Origin: Lachnospiraceae bacterium | GTDB lineage: Bacteria; Bacillota; Clostridia; Lachnospirales; Lachnospiraceae | Length of the DNA: 64,000 nucleotides | Direction of reading: 5' to 3' | Assembly: GCA_021202075.1 (NCBI GenBank) | Contig: JAJQDT010000071.1 | Location: 1 to 64,000, forward strand | Part shown: positions 33,896-43,333 of the stretch, piece by piece | Numbering within the stretch: position 1 is the stretch's first letter | Layout of the letters: each line of letters begins with the position of its first letter | Notes under the pieces: generated by a model | Databases searched by the model: none | What the model was told of the DNA's origin: nothing | The model's input: only the letters and a program-made list of their open reading frames with translations | Program-made: the position numbers and the translations under genes

Positions 33896-35085
33896 AGGAG
33901 TGGTATCGGAGTATCCCGATTTGGGCGATCCTGTTTGCGGTTATTGTTCTCGCTTTGCTGTCGGCCTCTGTCCTGTCAGGGGCGGTGACAGAGACTGTGA
34001 ACAAGCAGTATGTGATTTTACAGTCTAAATACCTCACTATCACCAGTGCGGAAGAGGACGGTGAGATTACATACAGCGGCGTAAGCGCAAATGAGATCGT
34101 GGAGGTTTCGTTTAACTATGAAAATTATACGGAGGACGACTGGCGACTGTATCAGATATACAGCCTCATTCTGCGATTCTTTCCTGCGTTCCTTTATTCC
34201 GTATGTATCTTGGTCTTTGTGCTTTTGTTTTACTTCACAAAGCTGAGAACACCCCTGCATTTGCTGACAAAGGCATCAAACCAGATCGCAGGAAATGACC
34301 TGGATTTTCAGCTTGATTACCAGGGGCAGGATGAAATGGCCAGACTGTGCGCCGCTTTTGAGACAATGCGGTCGGCGCTGGATGAAAACAACAGGCAAAT
34401 GCTGCGTCTGTTGGACGAGCGCAAGCAGCTGAACGATGCCTATACGCACGATTTGCGAACACCCATCGCCGTCCTGAAGGGCTATACCGATATGCTGGTG
34501 AAATATCTTCCCTCTGGAAATCTGTCGCAGGAGGAAGTGCTGGAAACCGTGAAAACCATGTCAGCCCAGGTGTCGCGGCTGGAGCAGTTTGCAGACAGCA
34601 TGAATACCGCTCAAAAGCTGGAGGATATGCCGATTCAGAAAGAACCGGTTGATTCACGGGAATTTCTGGATTATTTGCGGGAATCGGCGGAAATTCTTTT
34701 TCAGGGGAGCGGAATGACCTGCGAATTTCATGCGTCAGTCAGTGCGGAGCATTTATTTCTTGACCCAGCCGTTGTTATCCAGGTCTATGAGAATATTATA
34801 AACAATGCTGCCCGCTTTGCACGCCATAAGGTGGCGATCCACTGTGGTATGACAGAGAATATTTTCTCTGTTTCTGTCACAGACGATGGCCGGGGCTTTT
34901 CTGCCAGGGATTTAAGAGAAGCGGTCAAACCCTATTACAGCAACGATGCACAGAAACAGGAGTACCATTTCGGCCTCGGCCTCCATATTTGCCGTATCCT
35001 TTGCGAAAAACATGGCGGCAGGCTGGAGCTGGGAAATGCCCGGGCGGGTGGGGCTTCTGTATCGGCGTCATTTTCGACCATATGA
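33883..35085 (+). CDS. Sensor histidine kinase
   Basis: A 400-residue membrane kinase. There are two membrane helices (about 13-35 and 98-122) around a short extracellular sensor of about 60 residues. A HAMP domain (about 123-180) leads to the dimerisation helix with phospho-His in YTHDLRTPIAVLKGY (about 189). The ATPase domain has the N box (YENIINNAARFA), the G1 box (DDGRGF) and the G2 box (FGLGLHI). ATG at 33883 is chosen after a GGGGGAGCGGG site. It pairs with the regulator at 33218. The short sensor resembles kinases that monitor peptide antibiotics together with ABC transporters. Confidence 0.92.
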   Translation: MGKIKEWYRSIPIWAILFAVIVLALLSASVLSGAVTETVNKQYVILQSKYLTITSAEEDGEITYSGVSANEIVEVSFNYENYTEDDWRLYQIYSLILRFFPAFLYSVCILVFVLLFYFTKLRTPLHLLTKASNQIAGNDLDFQLDYQGQDEMARLCAAFETMRSALDENNRQMLRLLDERKQLNDAYTHDLRTPIAVLKGYTDMLVKYLPSGNLSQEEVLETVKTMSAQVSRLEQFADSMNTAQKLEDMPIQKEPVDSREFLDYLRESAEILFQGSGMTCEFHASVSAEHLFLDPAVVIQVYENIINNAARFARHKVAIHCGMTENIFSVSVTDDGRGFSARDLREAVKPYYSNDAQKQEYHFGLGLHICRILCEKHGGRLELGNARAGGASVSASFSTI

Positions 35086-35102
35086 AAGCAAAAAAGCCAC
35101 TC

Positions 35103-35137
35103 CGATTTGAGAAATAATTTAGAATTGCCCCCTAAAA
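35103..35137 (+). promoter_or_regulatory. Response-regulator operator and promoter, copy 2
   Basis: Exact 22-bp copy (35103-35124) of the site at 33160, followed at a similar distance (7 bases) by TAAAAT (35132-35137). It lies before the lipoprotein and ABC transporter genes, which would make them targets of the adjacent two-component system. Confidence 0.62.
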
Positions 35138-35139
35138 TG

Positions 35140-35170
35140 ATCGTGCAGCCAATAGAAACGGCTGCACGAT
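35140..35170 (+). other. Perfect 11-bp hairpin in the leader of the lipoprotein-ABC operon
   Basis: ATCGTGCAGCC (35140-35150) pairs with GGCTGCACGAT (35160-35170), with a nine-base loop. It starts a few bases after the proposed -10 box and is not followed by a T-run, so it is more likely a 5' RNA stabiliser or a further regulator site than a terminator. Confidence 0.55.
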
Positions 35171-35194
35171 TTCCAATTTCAGGAGGCTATTATT

Positions 35195-36502
35195 ATGGTG
35201 AAACGAATACTTACGATTCTTTTTGCGGCCATGCTTGTCTTATCGCTCACAGCCTGCGGGAGCAGCAGCAACAACGACAATGCGAACGCCCAGACAAGTG
35301 AGGACGCAAATCTCTCATCCGCAGGCAATGAGGACAGCAGCTCTTCGGGGACAGATTTTCAGAAGAATATGGCACAGACCCAGGTCAGCTTCACCTACCC
35401 CTGTGAAAGCGAGGACGGTTACTACTTTGTCGGCTCTAACGGGTATGTGTACTATATCGACAAGGCAACGGAAAGCACCACAATTCTCTGCGGCAAACCT
35501 GAATGCAGCCACGATGATGAGGACTGCAACGCCTACGCAGGCACTGCACTCACTTATTATGACGGCAAACTGTATTATTTCAGCGACAGCGGATCATCGT
35601 GGACGCAACTCTATTCTATGAATTTAGATGGAACAGATCACACCCTGGTGCAGACACTGGACATTGACTCTGCCGGGGATTCCTATGTCGGCTATGCAAA
35701 ACCAATCATTCACAGAGGCGTGGTGTATTTTCTGTACTCCGCAGTCCTTTATGCCGTTCCGTTAGGAGCGGATGCCAGCGAAGCGAAAGCGATTTTCGGT
35801 GAGACGACCGAAGTGGAAACCTCCGGTGGCGCGGTCATAAGCCTCGGCAACGAACAGGATTACACACTTTGGGCGGATGGAGATACGGTCTATTTTATGA
35901 CAAATGTACAGCAAACAGATGGAACCTGGAAGGACACCCTGTTTGCTTATGACACGCAGACCGATGAAGTGACACAGGTCTGGGAGGTACCTGAAAAATC
36001 TGAGGTTGGCGAGTGGGATACGACGGGCGTTGAAGTCAACGGTTGGTATGTGTCCGACGGGTACATTTACTTTTATCTTTCCGGGGGCGATTTGTGGCAT
36101 TCTGAGTTATCTTCCGGAACTACCGAAAAAATTGCTGATGTGTCATCATCCCACGGCTACGCCTATTTTTCTGAAGACTGTATTGTTATCACGGAGTCAG
36201 CTACTGAGGACTATGTGTTGTGGGAATCCCTTCTGGTGTATGACTACAGCGGAGAAATGCTGAATGAAATCCCGCTCGATTTCTTTGAGGATACTTACAG
36301 CGAAGAAGAGCTGTTTATTTCTGATGGATGCCTCTATTTTTTCTGGAACGGCAGTGTTACATCGGGTACAGAGAACGGCATTGGCTTTTCAAGCCCTACA
36401 TCCTATGCGCTTTACGCCGCCAGCCTGACATCGGGCGAGCTGACGAATCTGCATTGGACAGACGTATATTATGACTCGATTGGATGGACTGCCGCAGAGT
36501 GA
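35195..36502 (+). CDS. Lipoprotein, beta-propeller-like (DUF5050-type)
   Basis: A 435-residue exported lipoprotein with lipobox LSLTAC (Cys near 21) and a Ser/Asn-rich linker (to about 55). A long beta-rich domain follows, with repeated strands such as GYYFVGSNGYVYYID, GKLYYFSDSG, GVVYFLYSAVLY, DGDTVYFMTN and DGYIYFYLSGG, consistent with a propeller. Cysteines in CGKPECSHDDEDC may form disulfides or bind metal. It probably senses or binds an extracellular ligand for the transporter and kinase beside it. AGGAGG at 35181-35186. Confidence 0.83.
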   Translation: MVKRILTILFAAMLVLSLTACGSSSNNDNANAQTSEDANLSSAGNEDSSSSGTDFQKNMAQTQVSFTYPCESEDGYYFVGSNGYVYYIDKATESTTILCGKPECSHDDEDCNAYAGTALTYYDGKLYYFSDSGSSWTQLYSMNLDGTDHTLVQTLDIDSAGDSYVGYAKPIIHRGVVYFLYSAVLYAVPLGADASEAKAIFGETTEVETSGGAVISLGNEQDYTLWADGDTVYFMTNVQQTDGTWKDTLFAYDTQTDEVTQVWEVPEKSEVGEWDTTGVEVNGWYVSDGYIYFYLSGGDLWHSELSSGTTEKIADVSSSHGYAYFSEDCIVITESATEDYVLWESLLVYDYSGEMLNEIPLDFFEDTYSEEELFISDGCLYFFWNGSVTSGTENGIGFSSPTSYALYAASLTSGELTNLHWTDVYYDSIGWTAAE

Positions 36503-36515
36503 AGGAGGCGAGACG

Positions 36516-37379
36516 ATGCAGCTTGAACTGATTGACCTGACGAAAAAATACGGTGATTTTGTTGCCTTAGACCACATCAATGTTACCTTCACAGAGGGGA
36601 TTTACGGTATACTCGGCGCAAATGGTGCGGGAAAAAGCACCACCACGAATTTACTGACGGATAACATTGCGAGGACGGGCGGACAGATCCTGTTTGACGG
36701 CACAGACATCTTGAAGCTGGGGAAGGAGTTTCGCCGTGTGCTTGGCTATATGCCGCAGCAGCAGGGCTTTTACGAACACATGACGGCGCAGACTTTTCTC
36801 TTTTATATGGCAGATTTGAAGGGTATTCCCAAAAGAAAAGCGGCGCAGGAAATTGACAGTTTACTGGAGGTAACGAACCTGTCCCATGTGCGGCACAGGA
36901 AGCTGGGCGGCTATTCCGGCGGCATGAAGCAGCGGGTACTGCTTTGTCAGGCACTTTTGGGCGATCCAAAGGTGGTTATCTTGGATGAGCCTACCGCCGG
37001 GCTTGACCCGAAGGAGCGTATCCGTATCCGCAATTTTATCTCGTCCATATCCAGAGGACGTATTATCCTGCTGGCGACCCACATCGTCAGCGATATTGAA
37101 TCCATATCCGACCAGATCCTGATGATGAAAAAGGGACAGGTAGTGAAAATCGGCGAGCCGGGGGAATTGATCGACAGCGTTGCAGATAAGGTAATGGAGA
37201 TGCCCTGTCTGCCGGAGAATTTGGAGCAGATACAGTCGCAGTACAAGGTGGGGAACATCTTTAACCGTCATGGAGAAACATGGGTGCGTATCATCGGCGA
37301 CCAGCTTTCGGAAGAGGGACAATATGTAGAAGACCATCTCTCGCTGGAAGATGTGTATCTGTATTATCTTGGAGAGTAG
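36516..37379 (+). CDS. ABC transporter ATP-binding protein
   Basis: A 287-residue ATPase. Walker A GANGAGKST (about 33-41), Q-loop MPQQQGFYEHM, signature YSGGMKQR, Walker B VVILDEPTAGLD and the H-loop LLATHIVSD are all present. The extra C-terminal domain (about 220-287) is typical of ATPases that serve large permeases. GAAGGAGG precedes the ATG. The next gene, starting 7 bases after the stop, encodes the permease. Confidence 0.93.
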   Translation: MQLELIDLTKKYGDFVALDHINVTFTEGIYGILGANGAGKSTTTNLLTDNIARTGGQILFDGTDILKLGKEFRRVLGYMPQQQGFYEHMTAQTFLFYMADLKGIPKRKAAQEIDSLLEVTNLSHVRHRKLGGYSGGMKQRVLLCQALLGDPKVVILDEPTAGLDPKERIRIRNFISSISRGRIILLATHIVSDIESISDQILMMKKGQVVKIGEPGELIDSVADKVMEMPCLPENLEQIQSQYKVGNIFNRHGETWVRIIGDQLSEEGQYVEDHLSLEDVYLYYLGE

Positions 37380-37386
37380 GTGCGCT

Positions 37387-39810
37387 ATGGCTGAATGGAA
37401 AAGGATTTTCGGAAACCGGCGTATCTGCACCGCACTCCTGCTGATTTTTCTGCTGAACGGATTTTTGTTCGTCCGTGAGCAGGTCGAAAATGATTACGGG
37501 ATGGACTGTGAACTGCCTGCGGTTGAGTGGGTTTTCAGCTCGGACGGAGATATAGAGCTTGCACGGGAAAGTGCGGACAGCCGCGCCGTATTGACACGGT
37601 ATCTGGCATTGACAGCCGAATACAAAAGCATCGCTCCGAGTGAGGCGTCCATTCTTTTGGAAACGGAAAAGGAACGCCTTGCCGAGCTGCTTGACACCGA
37701 CGACTCGGACGAGACCCGCACGGAATATGCCGCAGTCAACAATCTTCTCTCTCAGGTGGAATACCTTTCCAGTTACGAAAGCTATCTTTTGTCAATTCAG
37801 GAAAGCAAAGAGCAGTTGCTTTCTTTTTCTGTTTTTGGTGATACGGATAGCTTTTCCGGACGGAATATCCTCAAGACAGCGGAAGATTTTGAAGCGCTGG
37901 ATGGCAGCACGCTCACCATCGGGGCAGATGGTGCGGTCACAGCCCTCCTGGAGTTCACCCTGACGGACTATCTCCTTCTGGTCGCAATCATCCTGGGCTG
38001 TATTGCCTTTTTAGAAGAACGAAAGAAGGGACTCTGGAACACTGTCCACGCCACGCCAAACGGTCGCCTGCGGCTGGCGCTGCAAAGAACGGGTATCCTG
38101 TTTTTTATGTCAGCGTTCGGCGCCCTGCTGTTTTATGGAACGAACCTGTTCATTGGCTTTTCCATTTACAGTGGAGCCGATGATTTGGGGCGGGCGGCGC
38201 AGTCGGTAGAGGTGCTTGGCAAAATGACCATTCCCTGTACCGTAGGGCAATTCCTGGCTTTTTATCTGCTGTTCCGTATCGGTGCAACGTTCCTTGTCGC
38301 CCTGCTTCTCTGGCTGATGTTCACAGCGATCAACAACGTCAGATACACGATCATAATAGCGACAGGCGTGTTGGCAGTGGAATACAGCCTTTATACCTTT
38401 TTACCTGTACAGAGCGGTTGGAACCTGGTAAAGTACTTCAATATTTTTACCTATATCAGTCTGGCAGACTTATATACCAACTATCTCAACATAGACCTGT
38501 TTGGCTATCCGGTCGGCATACGCATGATTTCGGAAATTGCGTGGCTACCGTTGATTCTTCTGCTGGGTCTTGTCTGCATTGTGATCCATTGCCGAAAGAG
38601 GCCCGCCACAGGAAAAGACCTGCTGGGAAGGTTTGCTTACAGCATCAACCGTATGGCAGATTATGTGTTGTGCAGGCTTTCTCTTTTTGGAATGGAGCTG
38701 CACAAGACGTTGATCATTCAAAAAGGCGTTCTTGTCTTTGCGCTTTTTTGCTACCTGGCTTCGGGACTGTCCTATACTGTATCAGTTCCAGTCAGCACCA
38801 GTTCAGAAGCCGCCGCAAGGCAGTATACTGCTGAATTGGAGGGGAAAATCACAGATGACACATTGCAGCAAATCGAATTGATACAGGCTGAATTAGATGC
38901 GACCATTGCTGCTTATAGCGAGGCAGCGGTACAATACGAAAACGGCGAAATAGAGTATTCGCAGTACGATGTCTTTGCCCGTGAAGCGGAGACGGCACAA
39001 ACCAAAAGCGAGGGGCTTGCAATCGTGCGGGAACGAGTGGAGGAATTGTGCGTTCTGGGGAATGAGAAAGGCTTTACACCGTGGCTGATTGATGAAAGCC
39101 GGTATCAGGGCACTTACGGCGAGGAAGCCCGTTCCAACCAACAGAGCGCGGCATTTGTGGCTCTCATGGCGATAACGCTGCTGCTGGCCGGTTCTCTTGC
39201 CTATGAACAGCAGTCTGGAATGAATATGCTGCTGGCCTCTACTCTGCGGGGACGGGGACAATTATTCCGCAGGAAAATCGCCCTGGCAGTTGTCATTACT
39301 ATACTCGTATGGGCAATCATATATGGTTGGGAGATTTATGTCTTTTGGGGCGTATGCCGGGCGGATACGCTGGCCGCAGCGGTACAAAATCTCTCCATAC
39401 TGGAGGACTTCGGTATCGTATGCAGCATAAGAGCCTTCTTGATTGGATTATATTTACTGCGGCTGCTCGCACTGTTTGCCTGCGCCATGTTGACTATGCT
39501 CGTTTCCGCATTTATGAAGCGAATGGATATTTCCTATATTGCCGCCTGTGGAACGGTGCTTCTGCCTTCAGCGCTCTATCTCTACATGGGTTTGGAGCCG
39601 CTGCGGTATCTGTCGCTGGTGCTTCCGGTAGAAGCCATGCCGATGCTGACTGACAGCAGCGGAAGCGGCTCTATGTTCATAGTTGTATATCTGTTGCTGG
39701 TTATATTGATCGGTATTTGCATCTGTACCCTTTGCAGAAAAATGAAGGCAACAAATCATCTTCCATACAAGAAGATGGATTCAGACACCAGGGCAAAAAA
39801 ATCTGTATAA
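37387..39810 (+). CDS. ABC transporter permease, large (807 aa)
   Basis: An integral membrane protein of 807 residues. It reads as two related halves, each with an N-terminal helix, an extracellular domain (about 35-195 and 470-590) and then about five to six membrane helices. The extracellular domains are rich in Glu, Ser and Tyr. It pairs with the ATPase at 36516, probably to export lipids or peptides or to protect the cell from a membrane-active antibiotic. The ATG at 37387 has only a weak site (GGAGAG), so it is probably coupled to the ATPase gene. Confidence 0.86.
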   Translation: MAEWKRIFGNRRICTALLLIFLLNGFLFVREQVENDYGMDCELPAVEWVFSSDGDIELARESADSRAVLTRYLALTAEYKSIAPSEASILLETEKERLAELLDTDDSDETRTEYAAVNNLLSQVEYLSSYESYLLSIQESKEQLLSFSVFGDTDSFSGRNILKTAEDFEALDGSTLTIGADGAVTALLEFTLTDYLLLVAIILGCIAFLEERKKGLWNTVHATPNGRLRLALQRTGILFFMSAFGALLFYGTNLFIGFSIYSGADDLGRAAQSVEVLGKMTIPCTVGQFLAFYLLFRIGATFLVALLLWLMFTAINNVRYTIIIATGVLAVEYSLYTFLPVQSGWNLVKYFNIFTYISLADLYTNYLNIDLFGYPVGIRMISEIAWLPLILLLGLVCIVIHCRKRPATGKDLLGRFAYSINRMADYVLCRLSLFGMELHKTLIIQKGVLVFALFCYLASGLSYTVSVPVSTSSEAAARQYTAELEGKITDDTLQQIELIQAELDATIAAYSEAAVQYENGEIEYSQYDVFAREAETAQTKSEGLAIVRERVEELCVLGNEKGFTPWLIDESRYQGTYGEEARSNQQSAAFVALMAITLLLAGSLAYEQQSGMNMLLASTLRGRGQLFRRKIALAVVITILVWAIIYGWEIYVFWGVCRADTLAAAVQNLSILEDFGIVCSIRAFLIGLYLLRLLALFACAMLTMLVSAFMKRMDISYIAACGTVLLPSALYLYMGLEPLRYLSLVLPVEAMPMLTDSSGSGSMFIVVYLLLVILIGICICTLCRKMKATNHLPYKKMDSDTRAKKSV

Positions 39811-39885
39811 GCCGGAGCAACGGCGAGTGAATACCGCCGAGCGATAACAGGCTATAGGGAAGATGGAGCAAGTGCAGGGGCGGCG

Positions 39886-39956
39886 CGTTCGTCCCGCACT
39901 TGCTTCAAAAAATGTCGGAGAACCCTCTATCCAACGAGAGCTGGATGGTATATAAT
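39886..39956 (+). repeat. Diverged repeat copy B (right side of the 31.5-39.9 kb cargo)
   Basis: Related to 31464-31542. It has a comparable hairpin with a GAGA loop (39930-39945) followed by TATAAT (39951-39956). A second inverted repeat, GCAAGTGC (39868-39875) with GCACTTGC (39896-39903), lies on its left edge. The rest of 39811-40139 holds no gene. Confidence 0.5.
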
Positions 39957-40227
39957 AAGCGTATCGCACATTTGGAGGCTACAAAAGGACTTGACCCGTT
40001 AACGCTCCAAAAGTGTGCGTTGGGGCTTGGTTCGTGCAGTTCAGACAAACTTATTGGGTGTTGAAGGTTCTCTCCTTTTTGATGCCCTTTGTAAGACCTC
40101 TTATTGGAAAAATACAAAGCGAAAGGTTTGATAAATATAATGAAGCAAAATGCATTGATTAAACAGGAATACAAGCGAAATCTTTTTTCGAATAGAAAAT
40201 GCAAGTAAAAAAATCAAAGAAAATACC

Positions 40228-40788
40228 GTGCTTGATAATGTAAGTCTGTCTATTGAAAACGGTGATTTTATTTTGCTGAAAGGTCATAACGGATGCGGAA
40301 AAACAATGCTTATTCGCCTTATAAGCGGCCTGATCACACCTGATGAGGGTACTGTAAAACGAACAAGTGGGATGTCTTTTGGCGTAATTATAGAAACTCC
40401 TAATTTCTTTGCGAGCGAAACAGCGATGTATAATCTCAAATATCTTGCCTCTATCAATAAGAAAATCGGAGAAGATCGGATTATAGAATTGCTGAAAAGG
40501 TTTAACCTTTATGAGCATAGGAATAAAAAAGTTCGTACCTTCTCAATGGGTATGAAGCAAAGGCTTGCGTTGGTTCAGGCAATGATGGAAGAACCCGATG
40601 TACTGCTTTTAGACGAGCCTTTTAATGGAATTGATGACGATAATCTTGCCATTACCTACCAGTTACTCAATGAATATCATAAGGAAGGACATACCGTTAT
40701 CATTGCGACTCATGGTGATTACCAGGATTACTGTAATTTCAATAAAGTTGTGACAATGAGCGCAGGGAAAATTACAGAGATTAAATAA
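40228..40788 (+). pseudogene. ABC transporter ATPase, 5' end defective
   Basis: A 186-residue ATPase of the BcrA/lantibiotic-protection type. Walker A GHNGCGKT, signature FSMGMKQR, Walker B LLLDEPFNGID and the H-loop ATHGD are intact. The coding signal continues upstream in frame (IFFRIENASKKIKENT, from about 40180) but meets a stop at 40156 with no ATG, GTG or TTG between. GTG at 40228 has no ribosome site. A separate short frame from ATG 40140 (MKQNALIKQEYKRNLFSNRK) looks like the start of a permease, so a deletion may have joined two genes. Probably inactive, but a short protein cannot be excluded. AT-richer than its neighbours. Confidence 0.65.
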
Positions 40789-40842
40789 GGAATACATATA
40801 TCAATTTCATTCTGACAGGCAAGTAAATATTGCATAATACAG

Positions 40843-40879
40843 ACAGCACTTCAATGGTTTAGCCCTGGAGTGCTGTTTT
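40843..40879 (+). terminator. Terminator after the ABC ATPase fragment
   Basis: An 11-bp stem (40843-40853 with 40866-40876, one G-T pair) followed by TTTTGTT. Confidence 0.65.
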
Positions 40880-40880
40880 G

Positions 40881-40948
40881 TTAATCTTTCGGGAATTTAA
40901 TATAGAATTAATCTTGCGATAATCTCGCCTTAAGCCACACGCTATACA
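40881..40948 (+). promoter_or_regulatory. Promoter region of the second ABC operon with direct repeats
   Basis: TTAATCTTTCGGGAA (40881-40895) is repeated as TTAATCTTGCGATAA (40908-40922), 27 bases apart. TATACA (40943-40948) follows as a likely -10. Direct repeats at about 2.5 helical turns fit an OmpR-type activator, perhaps the response regulator at 45367. Confidence 0.4.
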
Positions 40949-41004
40949 CTAAGTCCATACCAGAACACAAACAACGAGCGTTTCATTGTACAGGAGGCAG
41001 ACCT

Positions 41005-41805
41005 ATGAACCTTAGATTATTAAAAACTCTTATGAAGGAGCAGCTTTTTCCCGCCTTGGCGGCGTTTGGCGTTGCACTGATTGCCCTCCTCGTTTCCTGC
41101 ATGGTGTTTGCAGGAAATACGGCGATAGAACACAGGATTGAGATTTGGATTTATGGCTGTGAGCCGCTGGACTTCTTTTTACCGCTGCTGGCCTCGCTGC
41201 CTTTTTCCTTCACATTGTATTGTAAAAAGTCGGATGGATTTCTGCATTATTCCAGCACACGGATGTCGCACAAACGGTATGTGGCGCATCATATGCTGGC
41301 GGGATTCCTGCTCTGCGTGGTGGGAATTGCCTTGACCTATTTTTGTGGACTTCTGTTTTCGGAGTACATCCTGCCATTTGAGGCGACTTCCGGCTATCAT
41401 TCTACATTGGAAAGCTACGTGTTTGGCGGCTGGATGGTTTCGCATCCCGTGGTGTTCGGCCTTGTGTGGTGTCTGTGGAAAGGGTTCAATGCAGGGCTGT
41501 TTACCCTGTTCGGGTACGGCCTGGCTCTGTATGCGGAAAATATTTTCATCGTGAACGTTGCGCCCTTTGTATACTTTGTGGCGGAGAATTTGATCACCTC
41601 TTTGCTCCAGATACCGGAGTACAGCGTTGTCACATCGATTCAGTTAAACCGGCTGAGTCCAAACAGTATGCACGTTTACAACTACTTTGCCGGAACAATC
41701 TCATTTGTCATAATCGCAACTGTGATCGTGCTGGTATTGAGCAGGAGGGAGAAAAGCCGATATGAAGTTAAAGCTCATAAAAAGCAAGCTGTGGAAAAAG
41801 GATGA
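41005..41805 (+). CDS. ABC transporter permease-type membrane protein
   Basis: A 266-residue membrane protein with about six helices (near 15-38, 52-68, 92-118, 140-160, 168-200 and 220-242). The N-terminus (MNLRLLKTLMKEQLFPALAA) and the short loops resemble small ABC-2 permeases. It overlaps the next permease gene by 44 bases, with an ATPase at the end of the operon, so the three should form one transporter. AGGAGG at 40992-40997. Confidence 0.78.
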   Translation: MNLRLLKTLMKEQLFPALAAFGVALIALLVSCMVFAGNTAIEHRIEIWIYGCEPLDFFLPLLASLPFSFTLYCKKSDGFLHYSSTRMSHKRYVAHHMLAGFLLCVVGIALTYFCGLLFSEYILPFEATSGYHSTLESYVFGGWMVSHPVVFGLVWCLWKGFNAGLFTLFGYGLALYAENIFIVNVAPFVYFVAENLITSLLQIPEYSVVTSIQLNRLSPNSMHVYNYFAGTISFVIIATVIVLVLSRREKSRYEVKAHKKQAVEKG

Positions 41806-43333
41806 CGCGCTCGCATATTTTATCATTTTAGCGGTGTTCGTGGCTATGAGCAGCAGCGAACTGGCGGTGGCGCAGTCAGCCCAGCTGTCTCTATTCGAAT
41901 ACGTCCTGTATGCGCTGGCAGACCACTATTATCTGATTTATGGATGGCTGTTCTTCCTGGTATTTGTGACCGGGAAGGAGGTGCGAAACCACGCCGATTC
42001 GGAGATTATACGGTACGGCTCGTTTTCCCGCTATCATTTCGTGACACTTACTGCTGCTGCGATCAGGCTTGCGCTGTTGATCGCTGTCCACATCCTGATT
42101 GCTGCCATCATTGGCTCTTTCAGTCTGGCACCGGTCAATGTCTTTACCGTGAGCGAAGCGTCAAGTTATTATAGCGGCGACTTCCTGGATTTGCTGGCCG
42201 GCTACCAACACTATTTTGGAAATCCTGTGACGGCACTGCTGGGTGCGGCAGGGTATTTGTGGCTGGGCAGTCTGTTTCTTTACGCTGTGATTTTTCTTGC
42301 CAGCCAATCCTGGGGCAGCAAGGGAATGCTGACAGCCTGCGTCATTATTATCGTGAGCGCCATCGTTGGGTTTGTATCGCATTTTGATGAGTCGGCTTTG
42401 GAATTCCTTTTTGCCAACAATTATTATATTCTGCATCATGCGCTGCTTTTGGTTTCGCCGTTGGCGGTGGCAGTCAATCTGGCCGTCATGGGGGTATTCC
42501 TTCTGGCAGGAACAAACGACCTGCCCCGCAGAATCCGGAGGAAAAAACGAATTCAATTCCGGGAAACCGGAAAGAATCGCTCCGCATTTTTCTCTCCTGC
42601 GCCGAGAAGGGGGCTTGTACCGCTCTACCTGGTACTGCTGATCGCCCTTGGGGTATTTCCACAGCTTTCCTCCGGCGGCAGTCTTGCTGACTTTGCGTGG
42701 TCACTGCTGCGGGGGTATTCAGCAGAGAGCGTCAACCTGATCGAGCTTTTGTATACGCTTGCCTGGTTCGCCTTCCCGCTGATACAGATTAGCGTGTTCT
42801 GGCAGGCGGAGCGAGAGCGAAAAAACGACGCGGCATTGCTCCGCACCGGCAGCTTTCGGCGGTGGCGCACCCTGACCGACCGGGGATGTGTTCGGTTTAT
42901 CCTGCGCTATTGGCTCTGGTATGTAACTCTGCTGGCGAGCATGATGGCGGCGCTGTATTTTCTGTATGGCTACGGGGCAGAATCGGCGGCGGAGTATTAC
43001 ACTTATTTTGGTGTGTCAGAGACAAACTTTATCGCCGCTCTGCTTGCCGCTGTGCTGCTCAAGCTGCCGGAGCTGCTGTTAATGTACGAGCTGTCTCTTG
43101 CCCTATATAGCTTGTTCGGGAATACGGTGCTGTCCTTCTTTGTTCCGTTCCTTGGCTATGGCGTGGGGCTTCTGCTTCCATTCCGCTGGTACCCCTTTGG
43201 TATCTCATCGGCATACCAGCTTTTACGGCTTATCTCTGGCGGCTGGAGCGGCTATGCTGCCGCTGTGCTATGTATGGCGGGGATACTTGTTGCCCTGAAA
43301 TTATTCAATATCGCAAGGAGGAAAAACAGATGA
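41762..43333 (+). CDS. ABC transporter permease, second subunit
   Basis: A 523-residue membrane protein with about ten to twelve helices, in two halves separated by a basic cytoplasmic loop (RRIRRKKRIQFRETGKNR, about 257-275). No signal peptide or catalytic motif. The gene starts inside the previous permease gene, and its stop overlaps the ATPase start (ATGA). Probably exports or clears a peptide-type compound. Confidence 0.78.
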   Translation: MKLKLIKSKLWKKDDALAYFIILAVFVAMSSSELAVAQSAQLSLFEYVLYALADHYYLIYGWLFFLVFVTGKEVRNHADSEIIRYGSFSRYHFVTLTAAAIRLALLIAVHILIAAIIGSFSLAPVNVFTVSEASSYYSGDFLDLLAGYQHYFGNPVTALLGAAGYLWLGSLFLYAVIFLASQSWGSKGMLTACVIIIVSAIVGFVSHFDESALEFLFANNYYILHHALLLVSPLAVAVNLAVMGVFLLAGTNDLPRRIRRKKRIQFRETGKNRSAFFSPAPRRGLVPLYLVLLIALGVFPQLSSGGSLADFAWSLLRGYSAESVNLIELLYTLAWFAFPLIQISVFWQAERERKNDAALLRTGSFRRWRTLTDRGCVRFILRYWLWYVTLLASMMAALYFLYGYGAESAAEYYTYFGVSETNFIAALLAAVLLKLPELLLMYELSLALYSLFGNTVLSFFVPFLGYGVGLLLPFRWYPFGISSAYQLLRLISGGWSGYAAAVLCMAGILVALKLFNIARRKNR

